Source of the DNA: JANNPJ01 sp035474375
GTDB taxonomy: Bacteria > Actinomycetota > Actinomycetes > Actinomycetales > Kineosporiaceae
Direction: 5' to 3'
Length of the DNA stretch: 29,091 bases
Assembly: GCA_035474375.1 (NCBI GenBank)
Contig: DATINJ010000213.1
Location: 1-29,091, forward strand
Positions 5,953 through 13,886 of this stretch are shown one piece after another; position 1 is the first letter of the stretch; each line of letters starts with the position of its first letter. The translations under genes and the position numbers were made by a program. The notes beneath the pieces are model-generated. The model was given only the letters and a program-made list of their open reading frames with translations, was not told the origin of the DNA and ran no database searches.

Positions 5953-7458
5953 ATGAGTCGCTTGGTGCGCCCGCAGACCCTTCGCGGATTCCGAGATCTT
6001 CTCCCTGAGGAGATGTTGCTGCGGAACGAGGTGGTCGACCGGATCCGCCGGGTCTACGAATCCTTCGGTTTCGTCCCCCTCGATACCCCGGTGCTGGAAT
6101 CCCTGCCCACCCTGATCGGCAGCGGCGGTGACGAGGCAGACAAGCAGATCTTTCACGTCACCGAGGCCGGTGCGCCGACCCCTGAGGACGGCGAGTCGAC
6201 CGTGGCCGGGGTCGGAATGCGTTTCGACCTGACCGTTCCGTTCGCCCGGATCATTGCCCAGTACCACCCGCAGCAGCTGCGCCTGCCGTTTCGGCGCTAT
6301 CACATCGGCCAGGTGTTCCGGGCCGATGAACCACAGCCCGAACAGGGCCGGTTCCGCCAGTTCACCCAGTTCGACTGTGACATCGCCGGCTCGTCCGCGG
6401 TGGCAGCGGACGCCGAGATCGTGGCGGTCATGGTCGGTGCCCTCGAAGCCCTGGGCCTGCAGCCGTCGGTGCCGCTCGGTGACACGGGTGAGAACGGGCC
6501 GGGCTACTTCATCCGGGTGAACAATCGCAAGCTGGTCGATGCCTTCCTGGCCGGCCTGGGGATCACCGAACCGGCCGTGGCCCGGCACGTGCTGCGAGTG
6601 CTCGACAAGGCCGACAAGATCTCCGGACCGGCGCTGCGGGCGGAACTGGGGGAGGGCCGGTTCGACCAATCCGGCGACCGGATCCCCGGTGTCGGCCTGG
6701 CTGCCGAGCCGATCGCCGCGATCCTGGACTTCGCCGCCGTCCGGCAAGACACTCGCGCGAAAGTGGTCGATGACCTGGCGGCCCGGCTTCCGGACGACGA
6801 GCAGGCCGCCGCCGCACTGGCCGAGGTACGAGAGCTGCTCGGGCACCTCGAGGCGCTCGGGGTGAGCGAGGCCGCTGCCCGGTTCGACCCCAGCCTGGCC
6901 CGCGGGCTGGCCTACTACACCGGCACCGTCTACGAGGGCACGCTGGCCCAAGCTGGGGTCGGCTCGGTGATCGGTGGCGGCCGGTACGACGGCTTGGTCA
7001 GCCGGTTCAGCGATGAGCCGGTGGCGGCGGTGGGGGCCTCGATCGGCCTGGACCGACTGATCACCGGCCTGCGCAACCTCGGGATCGAACTGGGCACGGC
7101 AGCCACCACGGCCGACGTGATCGTGCTGGTGATGCCGGGCGTCGAAGCCACCCACGCCGCCCGGGCCGCGCATGAGCTGCGCCAGGCCGGGCTGGCCACC
7201 GAGCTGTTCGTCGGCGAGGCGATCGGCAAGGTCGGCAAGCAGTTGGCTTACGCGAACGCCCAGGGCTTCCGGGCGGCCGTGATGATCGGATCCAAAGAGC
7301 TGAAAGAAGACACGGTGACGGTGAAAGACCTGCGGGCCGGCATTGAGGCCCGAACCGGGATCACAGACAACAGCGAATTCCGGAAGGCCGGTTCGTCCGG
7401 TCAGCAGGTGGTGCCGCGCTCCGAACTGGTCGCCACCGTCAGCGGCGTGATCCGATGA
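5953..7458 (+). CDS. hisS: Histidyl-tRNA synthetase, divergent type
   Basis: A class II aminoacyl-tRNA synthetase of 501 residues that charges tRNA-His. Class II motif 1 is around GFVPLDTPVLE (39-49), motif 2 is VFRADEPQPEQGRFRQF (121-137) and the motif 3 region is near GASIGLDRL (361-369). The HisRS-specific histidine-binding box is RGLAYYTGTVYE (317-328). Two features set it apart from the usual bacterial enzyme of about 420-430 residues. It is longer, and it reads MRFDLTVPFAR (89-99) with QFDCDIAG (139-146), where the common bacterial form has LRPEGT. This resembles the eukaryotic cytosolic form and the form found in a minority of bacteria. A GGAAGG site before the ATG supports the start. 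It follows tRNA-His directly and overlaps hisG by 4 bases. Confidence 0.95.
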   Translation: MSRLVRPQTLRGFRDLLPEEMLLRNEVVDRIRRVYESFGFVPLDTPVLESLPTLIGSGGDEADKQIFHVTEAGAPTPEDGESTVAGVGMRFDLTVPFARIIAQYHPQQLRLPFRRYHIGQVFRADEPQPEQGRFRQFTQFDCDIAGSSAVAADAEIVAVMVGALEALGLQPSVPLGDTGENGPGYFIRVNNRKLVDAFLAGLGITEPAVARHVLRVLDKADKISGPALRAELGEGRFDQSGDRIPGVGLAAEPIAAILDFAAVRQDTRAKVVDDLAARLPDDEQAAAALAEVRELLGHLEALGVSEAAARFDPSLARGLAYYTGTVYEGTLAQAGVGSVIGGGRYDGLVSRFSDEPVAAVGASIGLDRLITGLRNLGIELGTAATTADVIVLVMPGVEATHAARAAHELRQAGLATELFVGEAIGKVGKQLAYANAQGFRAAVMIGSKELKEDTVTVKDLRAGIEARTGITDNSEFRKAGSSGQQVVPRSELVATVSGVIR

Positions 7459-8462
7459 CCGCCAAGCGTGAGATCACCCTGGGCATTCCCAAAGGCAGTC
7501 TGCAGCAGTCCACCCTGGGCATCTTCGAGCGGGTCGGTCTGCAGTTCACCGGTGCCTCCCGCACGCTCTGGCTGAGCTCCAACGACCCGGAGATCGTGCC
7601 GGTGCTGCTCAAGCCGCAGGAGATTCCGATCTACGTGAAGTCCGGTCGACTGGACGCCGGGCTGTCCGGCCGGGACTGGATGGTCGAACAGGACGTGCTT
7701 CAGCACGTCGCGATCAAGGCGGAACTGCCGTTCTCCCGGCAGACCACCCGGCCGATCCGCTGGGTGCTCGCCGTCCCCGAATCCTCACCGATCCACACCG
7801 TCGAGCAGCTGCGAGCCGAGTGCGACCGGCGTCGGCTCAGCGGCGACCCCTTCGTGATCTCCACCGAGCTGACCCGGATCTCCCGGATGTGGCTGGCCAG
7901 GCAGGGAGTCGACGCGCATGTCGAGTTCTCCTGGGGGGCAACCGAGGCGAAGGCGGAGTACTTCGCCGACGCGATCATCGAGGGCACCGAGACCGGTTCC
8001 TCGCTGCGGGCGAACCACCTGCGCGAGGTCGCCGAGGTCTTTACCTCGACCAACCAGTTCTTCGTCAACCGCCGGATCTACCGCGAGGACGACTGGAAGC
8101 GGCGCAAGCTCGACGGCATTTCGCACCTGATTCGGGGAGCGTTGCGGGCCAACGACTTCGTCGAGCTTCGGGTGGTCTCCGAGCAGGCCCTCGAGCTCAC
8201 CGAGATCCTCGGCCCGGAAGCCCGGCTGGTCGCGATCTCCGAGGTGGCCGACGGCAAGGGCTTCACCGCCTCGGTCACGCTGCCTCGGGAAAAGGTGCCG
8301 TACGCGCTTCCGGCAGTGATCGCGGCCGGCGCCAGCGATGCCTGGGTCTCGCCGATGTCGATCTACTACAGCCAGGACGCCGACCGCTCCTCGCGGGCGG
8401 CGGCCGAGGCCCGGAACACCAGCCTGGGTCTGCCCCTCGCCCCGGTCGAACCCGTGGCGTGA
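7455..8462 (+). CDS. hisG: ATP phosphoribosyltransferase, long form
   Basis: First enzyme of histidine biosynthesis, joining ATP and PRPP. The N-terminus has LGIPKGSLQQSTLGIFERVGL (9-29), then VKSGRLDAGLSGRDW (61-75). The PRPP-binding segment is ADAIIEGTETGSSLRAN (171-187). A C-terminal ACT-like regulatory region (about 265-310, ending ASDAWVSPMSIYYS) marks the hexameric, feedback-inhibited long form. At 335 residues it is longer than typical actinobacterial HisG (about 280-290). The segment FSWGATEAK (158-166) also differs from the actinobacterial pattern, so it may have been acquired with hisS. The ATG overlaps the hisS stop (ATGA), indicating translational coupling. No other his genes adjoin it. 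Confidence 0.9.
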   Translation: MTAKREITLGIPKGSLQQSTLGIFERVGLQFTGASRTLWLSSNDPEIVPVLLKPQEIPIYVKSGRLDAGLSGRDWMVEQDVLQHVAIKAELPFSRQTTRPIRWVLAVPESSPIHTVEQLRAECDRRRLSGDPFVISTELTRISRMWLARQGVDAHVEFSWGATEAKAEYFADAIIEGTETGSSLRANHLREVAEVFTSTNQFFVNRRIYREDDWKRRKLDGISHLIRGALRANDFVELRVVSEQALELTEILGPEARLVAISEVADGKGFTASVTLPREKVPYALPAVIAAGASDAWVSPMSIYYSQDADRSSRAAAEARNTSLGLPLAPVEPVA

Positions 8463-8485
8463 CGGTCATTCGTGCGTGAACGGCC

Positions 8486-8536
8486 CGTGATCCTTTGCCC
8501 GTAGCGAGGGCGTGATCTTCCGACGCCTGGGTGATC
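8486..8536. repeat. Cluster of GTGATC repeats downstream of hisG
   Basis: CGTGATC occurs at 8486-8492 and 8511-8517, and GTGATC at 8531-8536, within a gene-free 183-bp gap. GCCC/GGGC flanks form a small hairpin. The motif resembles the repeats at 28868-29027. Significance unknown. Confidence 0.4.
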
Positions 8537-8645
8537 GCCAGCCGTGCCCGTTTCGGTACCCTTCGGCGGCCCAAATACGGGCAAGGCTGACGATCTTGGT
8601 GATGCCCGATGTCGCCTAGAAGTTGGCGGGTCGTATGGTGTTCGC

Positions 8646-9101
8646 ATGCTTGCACCTGGTGATGCCGTCCCCGATTTCGCGCTGCCGGACCAGTCCGGCA
8701 CCGTCGTGCGGCTCAGCGAACTGCTCTCCAAAGGGCCGGTCGTGCTCTTTTTCTACCCGGCGGCGATGACCACCGGCTGTACCGCCGAGGCGTGCAACTT
8801 CCGCGACCTGGCTGCGGAGTTCTCCCAGGCCGGAGCGCAGCGCCTGGGGATCAGCGTGGACTCGGTGGACAAGCAGAAGGAGTTCGCCGACAAGAACTCC
8901 TTCGACTACCCGCTGCTGTCGGACGTCGACCGCGAGGTGGCGGCCGCTTTCGGGGTCCGCCGCCGGTTCGGGCCCAGCCCGGTCAAGCGGGCCACCTTCG
9001 TGATCGGTCAGGACGGCCTGGTCATCCACACGATCAGCAGCGAGTTGCGGATGAACAAGCACGCCGACGAGGCACTGGTGGTGCTGAACACCCCGCGCTG
9101 A
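8646..9101 (+). CDS. Peroxiredoxin, Bcp/PrxQ type
   Basis: A 151-residue thiol peroxidase that reduces hydrogen peroxide and organic peroxides. The N-terminus has the expected PGDAVPDFALPDQSG. The active site is FYPAAMTTGCTAEACNFRD, with peroxidatic Cys45 preceded by Thr, and Cys50 five residues later as the likely resolving Cys of the PrxQ type. The protein continues through SVDS and FGVRRRFG to KRATFVIGQDG. The open frame extends upstream, but ATG 8646 gives the conserved start. There is no ribosome binding site, and TATGGT (8634-8639) just upstream suggests a leaderless mRNA. It is convergent with pnkp, with only 4 bp between the stop codons. Confidence 0.93.
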   Translation: MLAPGDAVPDFALPDQSGTVVRLSELLSKGPVVLFFYPAAMTTGCTAEACNFRDLAAEFSQAGAQRLGISVDSVDKQKEFADKNSFDYPLLSDVDREVAAAFGVRRRFGPSPVKRATFVIGQDGLVIHTISSELRMNKHADEALVVLNTPR

Positions 9102-9105
9102 CGGA

Positions 9106-11745
9106 TCAGAGCCGCGGATCCAGCGGCTCGGACTCCAGCGCCAGGACGGCGAACACCGCCTCATGCACTCGCCACAACGGTTCCCCGGCGCTGACCCGCT
9201 CCAGGGCCTCCAAGCCGAGCGCGTACTCCTGCAGGGCCAGCGACCGCTTGCGGCCCAGCCCGCGTTCGCGCAACCGGTCCAGGTTGCCGGGCAGGGTGTA
9301 GTCCGGGCCGTAGATGATCCGCAGGTACTCCCGCCCGCGCACCTTGATCCCTGGCTGGGCCAGCCCACGGCTGGTTCGAACCAGGTTGGCCAGCGGCTTC
9401 ACCACCATGCCCTCACCGCCGTCCGTGGTGAGGCGCTGCCACCAGTCGACCCCGGTCGCGAGCGAGTCCGCGTCGGCCACCTCGACAACCAGCCGCCGGG
9501 TGGTTCGGATCAGGTCAGGGTCGGCGGCCACCAAACGGTCGGCGACCGACAGGTGCCAGCCGTGATCGCGGTGATGGAACGTCGCCCCCTCGGCCGCAAG
9601 CACCTGGAACGGGGCCAGTGACACGCCCGCCAGCCCATCCGTCGGCCAGCAGTATCTGCGGTAGGCGGTGCTGAACAGATCGGCGTTCGCCGACCGTTGT
9701 GCCGTCCGGGCCAGCAGTTCGGCGACGTCCGGCCCATCGCCGGTCGCGGCGATGCGCTGGGCAGCGGTCTGCAGAGCCTGGACCGCCGCCGGCAGAGCGC
9801 TGCGCGCCGCCGCCCCGACGCTGGCGTACTGCCGCCGCAGCAGGTCCTCGGCCTTGACTGACCAGGGCAGCAGTTCGGCATCCAGGAGCAGCCAGTCGGT
9901 CTCCAACTCGTCCCAGAGCCCGGCTTTGGTCACCGCCGTCCGCAGTCGACCGAGGAGTTGCTCGGACAGTTCGGGCGCGAAGAACGGCCGACCCGTGCGG
10001 GTATGGATGACCCCGGTGGTGCCGGTGGCAGCGCCGAAGCGGCGGTTCGCGGCCGCCTCATCCCGGCAGATCAGCGCCACCGCCCGCGAGCCCATGTGCT
10101 TCTCCTCGCAGATCACCGTGGCGATCCCGGCGCTCCGGTAGGCGGCGAACGCCTCGTCCGGGTGCTCCAGCAGATCGGGGCGGGTGGACGTCGCGCAGGG
10201 GGCCATCGTCGGGGGCAGGTAGAGCAGCCGGCGCGGGTCGAGCGCGAACCGGCTCATCACCTCCAGCGCCCCGGCAGCGTTCTCCTCGCGGACCGTCACC
10301 CGGCCGTGATGACGGGTCTCGATCACCCGTTTGCCCAGAACATCGCTCAGATCCAGGACACCCGGCTCGCGCCGGGCTCCGGCCGAGGCTGGCGTCGCCA
10401 CCCCGGCGACGGTCGCGGAATCAGCGGCCAGCGGCCGGGTCGGCTCGTACCAGACCCGCTCGGCGGGCACGCTGACCAGTTCCTTCTCCGGGTAGCGCAG
10501 CGCCGTCAGGCGGCCGCCGAAGACGCAGCCGGTGTCGAGACACATGGTGTTGTTCACCCACTCCGGCGTCGGGGTGGGGGTGTGGCCGTAGAGCACCATC
10601 GCTCGGCCGCGGTAGTCCTCGGCCCACGGATAGCGCACCGGCAGGCCGTACTCGTCCGTCTCGCCGGTGGTGTCGCCGTACAGCGCGAAGCTGCGGACCC
10701 GGCCCGACGTCCGGCCGTGGTACGACTCCTTCAGCCCGGCATGCGCGATCACCAGCTTCCCGCCGTCCAGGACGAGGTGCGAAACCAGCTCCCGGCACCA
10801 GGTCTCGACCTGCGCGGTGAACTCGGGCGGTTCCGCCTTCAGCTGCGCCAGGGTCTCCGGCAGGCCGTGCGTGAGCTGCACGTTCTTCCCGGAAAGCGCG
10901 CGCACCAGCTTGTTCTCATGGTTACCGGGAACGCACAGGGCATGCCCGGCGGCCACCATCCCGATCACCAGCCGGAGCACTCCGGGCGAGTCCGGGCCAC
11001 GATCCACCAGGTCACCGACGAACACCGCGCGTCGACCGGACGGCGGGACGGCGTCCACAGCCCGTCCACGCTCATCCCGGACCAGCGTGTAGCCGAGCTG
11101 CTCCAGCAGCGTCTCCAATTCCGACCGGCAGCCGTGCACGTCGCCGATCACGTCGAACGGGCCGGTCTGGTCGCGGCGGTCGTTCAGCAGCCGTTCCCGG
11201 ACCACCGTGGCGTTTTCGACCTGTTCCAGGGTGTCCAGCACGTGCACCTTCCGGAACCCCTCGCGAGCCAGGCCACGAAGGGATCGACGGAGCTGATCGC
11301 TCTGCCGGTGCACCACCCGGTCGCCGAAGTCGCGGTCCGGGCGAACGGCGTTCCGTTCCAGGCAAATCTGTTTGGGCAGGTTGAGCACGATCGCGACCGG
11401 CAGTACGTCATGATCCCGGGCCAGCTTGATCAGCTGGGCTCGGGCCTCCCGCTGAACGCTGGTCGCGTCGATCACCGTGAGCAGGCCTGCGGCCAGGCGT
11501 TTACCGGCGATGTAGTTGAGGACGTCGAAGGCCGCCGCGGTCGCCGTCTGATCGTTCTCGTCGTTCGACACCAGGCCGCGGCAGGTGTCGCTGGACAGCA
11601 CCTCGTACTGATCGAACTGGGCCCGGGCGAAGGTGGTCTTCCCGGAGCCGCTGACTCCGATCAGCACTACCAACGACAGTTCCGGCACCCCGAGCTGGCG
11701 CGCGATCGAATCTGGCTCTACGGCGGGAGAAATCGGTTCACTCAT
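9106..11745 (-). CDS. pnkp: Polynucleotide kinase-phosphatase-ligase of the bacterial Pnkp/Hen1 RNA repair system
   Basis: An 879-residue three-domain RNA end-healing and sealing enzyme. The N-terminal kinase has the P-loop GVSGSGKTT (30-38). The central metallophosphatase has GDVHG (201-205), GDLVDRGPDSPG (244-255), GNHEN (274-278) and HAG (335-337). The C-terminal adenylyltransferase has the nucleotidyl-lysine motif EEKHMGSR (547-554, Lys549). Its later motifs include GEGMVVKP and the conserved IKVRGREYLRIIYGPDY. In characterised systems Pnkp prepares 5'-OH and 2',3'-cyclic phosphate ends and forms a complex with Hen1, which methylates the 3'-terminal ribose and activates ligation. The ATG overlaps the hen1 stop codon by 8 bases, so the two genes are translationally coupled. 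Confidence 0.95.
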   Translation of the reverse strand: MSEPISPAVEPDSIARQLGVPELSLVVLIGVSGSGKTTFARAQFDQYEVLSSDTCRGLVSNDENDQTATAAAFDVLNYIAGKRLAAGLLTVIDATSVQREARAQLIKLARDHDVLPVAIVLNLPKQICLERNAVRPDRDFGDRVVHRQSDQLRRSLRGLAREGFRKVHVLDTLEQVENATVVRERLLNDRRDQTGPFDVIGDVHGCRSELETLLEQLGYTLVRDERGRAVDAVPPSGRRAVFVGDLVDRGPDSPGVLRLVIGMVAAGHALCVPGNHENKLVRALSGKNVQLTHGLPETLAQLKAEPPEFTAQVETWCRELVSHLVLDGGKLVIAHAGLKESYHGRTSGRVRSFALYGDTTGETDEYGLPVRYPWAEDYRGRAMVLYGHTPTPTPEWVNNTMCLDTGCVFGGRLTALRYPEKELVSVPAERVWYEPTRPLAADSATVAGVATPASAGARREPGVLDLSDVLGKRVIETRHHGRVTVREENAAGALEVMSRFALDPRRLLYLPPTMAPCATSTRPDLLEHPDEAFAAYRSAGIATVICEEKHMGSRAVALICRDEAAANRRFGAATGTTGVIHTRTGRPFFAPELSEQLLGRLRTAVTKAGLWDELETDWLLLDAELLPWSVKAEDLLRRQYASVGAAARSALPAAVQALQTAAQRIAATGDGPDVAELLARTAQRSANADLFSTAYRRYCWPTDGLAGVSLAPFQVLAAEGATFHHRDHGWHLSVADRLVAADPDLIRTTRRLVVEVADADSLATGVDWWQRLTTDGGEGMVVKPLANLVRTSRGLAQPGIKVRGREYLRIIYGPDYTLPGNLDRLRERGLGRKRSLALQEYALGLEALERVSAGEPLWRVHEAVFAVLALESEPLDPRL

Positions 11746-13183
11746 CGGGGTTCCTGACGAAAAGCGCGAGCTGGGTCGGTGGTCCAAGATCGGGGTGCTC
11801 CGGGCCGACTGGCTCGAACCGGACGTGGTATCCGTGCGCGGCGGCGACGTGGTCGGCCCAGCTGCGAAACTCGGCGCGGGTCCATTCGAACCGATGGTCC
11901 GGGTGCCGGGTGGCCCCCTCGGACAGCTGGAACTGGGTGTTGTACTCGACATTCGGGGTGGTCACGATCACCGCGCGCGGCCGGGCGGCGCCAAACACGC
12001 TGCTTTGCAGGGCGCCCAGTCGGGGCGGATCGATGTGCTCGATCACTTCCATCAAGATCGCGGCATCGAATCCAGCGACCGCGGGATCCCGGTAGGTCAG
12101 CGATGACTGCCGCAAGGTGATCCGTTCGCGAGCGCGGTCCGGCAGTTGCTCCAGCCGCAGTCGCCGGGCGGCGACCTCCAGGCTGTGGTGCGAGACGTCG
12201 ACCCCGAGAATCCGCCGGTACGCCGGGTCGTCCAAGAGCGCTCGCAGCAGCTTGCCTTCGCCGCAACCGAGGTCCACGACGCTGGCTGCGCCGGTGCTGC
12301 GCAGTACCGCCAGCACGGTGTCCCGGCGCTGCTCGGCCAGGGTCACCTTGATCCTTGGCGGGTCTGCCGGGTCGTCGACCAAGGTGTCCGGCTGATCGTC
12401 CAGTTCGGCGAGTCGTTCGGTGGCCGTGGTGACCAGCGTCCGGCGGTGCCGCAGATAGCGGTGCATGATCAGGTCTCGCTCCGGATGCCCGGCGAGCCAA
12501 CCGGTTCCGGCCCGGATCAGCTTGTCCACCTCATCCGGGCTGACCCAGTAGTGCTTCGCGTCGTCGAGCACCGGGAGCAGCACGTAGAGCTGGTTCAGCG
12601 CGTCGGCCAGCCGCAGCTCACCGGTCAGGGTGAGGTCGACGTACCGGGACGGCCCCCAGCCCAGCTCCGGATCCAGCGGTACCGGCGTTGCCGCCACCTG
12701 CCAGCCGAGTGGGGCGAACAGCCGCTCGGCGACCTGCGGGCCACCTCGGCAGGGCAGCGCCGGAATCTGGATCTGCAGCGCCAACCTGCGGTCGGGCAGT
12801 TCTGGGCGATGGTCGCAGCGCCCGGCCAGTGCCGTCCGGTAGACCTTGCCGAGGGCCACCGCGAGCATCGAGCTCGCCGCGTACGGCCGGTCGTTGACGT
12901 ACTGCGCCAGCGAGAACGCCTCCGCCCCGGGGGCGGCGAACCGGCGCCCGCGGACCAGGGCGATCGGGTCCACCTCCAGCAGGAGGGCGGCCGTGCACCG
13001 TTCCGCGGTGGCCTCCGGATAGAAGACGTGCGCTCGACCGACCGGCAGGTCGAAGCTCTGCGCCCGGCTCGGGTGCTTGTGCAGCAGATAGCCGAGGTCG
13101 ATCGCGGATGCCGGTTCGGTGGGTGTGGACGTCGCCTCGGTAGGCGCAGCGGACGCCACGGTGGACGTGATGGTCAGGAACAC
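11738..13183 (-). CDS. hen1: 3'-terminal RNA ribose 2'-O-methyltransferase Hen1
   Basis: Partner of Pnkp. It methylates the 2'-OH at the broken RNA 3' end before ligation, making the repaired site resistant to renewed ribotoxin cleavage. The bacterial N-terminal half includes DLGYLLHKHPSRAQSF (29-44), YPEAT and LLLEVDP. The C-terminal methyltransferase has the SAM motif VVDLGCGEGKLL (302-313) and the Hen1 metal site: Glu379, Glu382 and His383 in MEVIEH, with His430 in HPDHRFEW. I chose GTG 13183 because it gives MFLTITST, the usual Hen1 N-terminus; GTG 13198 adds five residues. A Pro/Thr/Glu-rich stretch (about 10-26) between that strand and DLGYLL looks like an insertion. It is the first gene of the operon. 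Confidence 0.94.
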   Translation of the reverse strand: MFLTITSTVASAAPTEATSTPTEPASAIDLGYLLHKHPSRAQSFDLPVGRAHVFYPEATAERCTAALLLEVDPIALVRGRRFAAPGAEAFSLAQYVNDRPYAASSMLAVALGKVYRTALAGRCDHRPELPDRRLALQIQIPALPCRGGPQVAERLFAPLGWQVAATPVPLDPELGWGPSRYVDLTLTGELRLADALNQLYVLLPVLDDAKHYWVSPDEVDKLIRAGTGWLAGHPERDLIMHRYLRHRRTLVTTATERLAELDDQPDTLVDDPADPPRIKVTLAEQRRDTVLAVLRSTGAASVVDLGCGEGKLLRALLDDPAYRRILGVDVSHHSLEVAARRLRLEQLPDRARERITLRQSSLTYRDPAVAGFDAAILMEVIEHIDPPRLGALQSSVFGAARPRAVIVTTPNVEYNTQFQLSEGATRHPDHRFEWTRAEFRSWADHVAAAHGYHVRFEPVGPEHPDLGPPTQLALFVRNPDE

Positions 13184-13336
13184 CGTCGTAGTGTCCACCC
13201 GATCGCGATCTCGGGCACCTGAGTTATGGCAACGATGTCAACGGTTTCCCTCGGTTACTCATGGGTCAGCTGCGGGATTCGTCGTCGACATCTTTCTGAA
13301 ATGAGATCCAGCGCATCTCTTGCATCGCGCGGCATC

Positions 13337-13358
13337 CAGTGCCTTAATGATGGCACTG
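13337..13358. repeat. Inverted repeat between hen1 and the small Cys protein gene
   Basis: CAGTGCC (13337-13343) pairs with GGCACTG (13352-13358) around an 8-base loop in the 263-bp divergent region. It could be an operator or an RNA hairpin. The same region also has GGCGCC twice (13369-13386 area). Confidence 0.4.
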
Positions 13359-13446
13359 AGTGCATCGGCGCCTCATGTAGGGCGCCTTTCGACCCGGTTC
13401 GAGCCCTTTGCGGGCCACCGAATCGGCTGATGAGAGGAGCTGGCCC

Positions 13447-13782
13447 ATGTCCACCAGCACGCTGTCACCTCCGGTCGTCCGGGCTCCGGATGGACCACGC
13501 GGCGCCGAGGGCGCCGTTGACTCGCTCTACGTGATCTCTACCCACAAGGTCCGCGACCGCAGCGGGACGCCGCCCTATCGCTGGGTGCCGTACGGGCTGG
13601 AGCATGCCTGGCAGCCGGGTGCGCAACGCACGCTGTGCGGGGAGTGGACCTCGGGCTGGACGGTGTTCTGGGAGCGCCGCTTCTCCGCCAACCCGCCGTC
13701 CGCCTGTCAGGGGTGCATCGAGGCGAGCCTGCCCGCCGAGTCCCGGCGTCGGCTCGACCCGCTGCGCACCACCCGGTCCTAG
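13447..13782 (+). CDS. Small uncharacterised protein with Cys motif
   Basis: A 111-residue protein of unknown function, divergent from hen1. The first 30 residues are Pro/Ala-rich and probably disordered. The middle (DSLYVISTHKVRDRSGTPPYRWVPYG) looks folded. The C-terminal part has TLCGEWTSGWTVFWERRF followed by SACQGC, giving C-x31-C-x2-C with Trp-rich content, which may bind a metal. A GAGAGGAG ribosome binding site about 9 bases upstream supports the ATG. I do not recognise the family. Confidence 0.7.
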   Translation: MSTSTLSPPVVRAPDGPRGAEGAVDSLYVISTHKVRDRSGTPPYRWVPYGLEHAWQPGAQRTLCGEWTSGWTVFWERRFSANPPSACQGCIEASLPAESRRRLDPLRTTRS

Positions 13783-13886
13783 GCTCGGCCCCGGCACGGC
13801 GAGCCGCTGTGCCGGGGGCGGATCGGCGTGACCATGGCCACTTGTCCGGACTCCGTGGCTACGGTGCCCCCGGGTATGGTCACGGC

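Noticed and set aside
5866..7173. 435-codon minus-strand frame
   Set aside because: It lies antisense to hisS, has no domain signature, and would also overlap the tRNA gene.
9958..11757. 599-codon plus-strand frame
   Set aside because: It is antisense to pnkp. The kinase, phosphatase and ligase motifs on the minus strand are decisive.
9106..13183. Pnkp/Hen1 as an undescribed system
   Set aside because: All domains match the known bacterial RNA repair pair, so it is notable but not new.
12146..13222. 358-codon plus-strand frame
   Set aside because: It is antisense to hen1, with His/Gln/Arg-rich nonsense composition.
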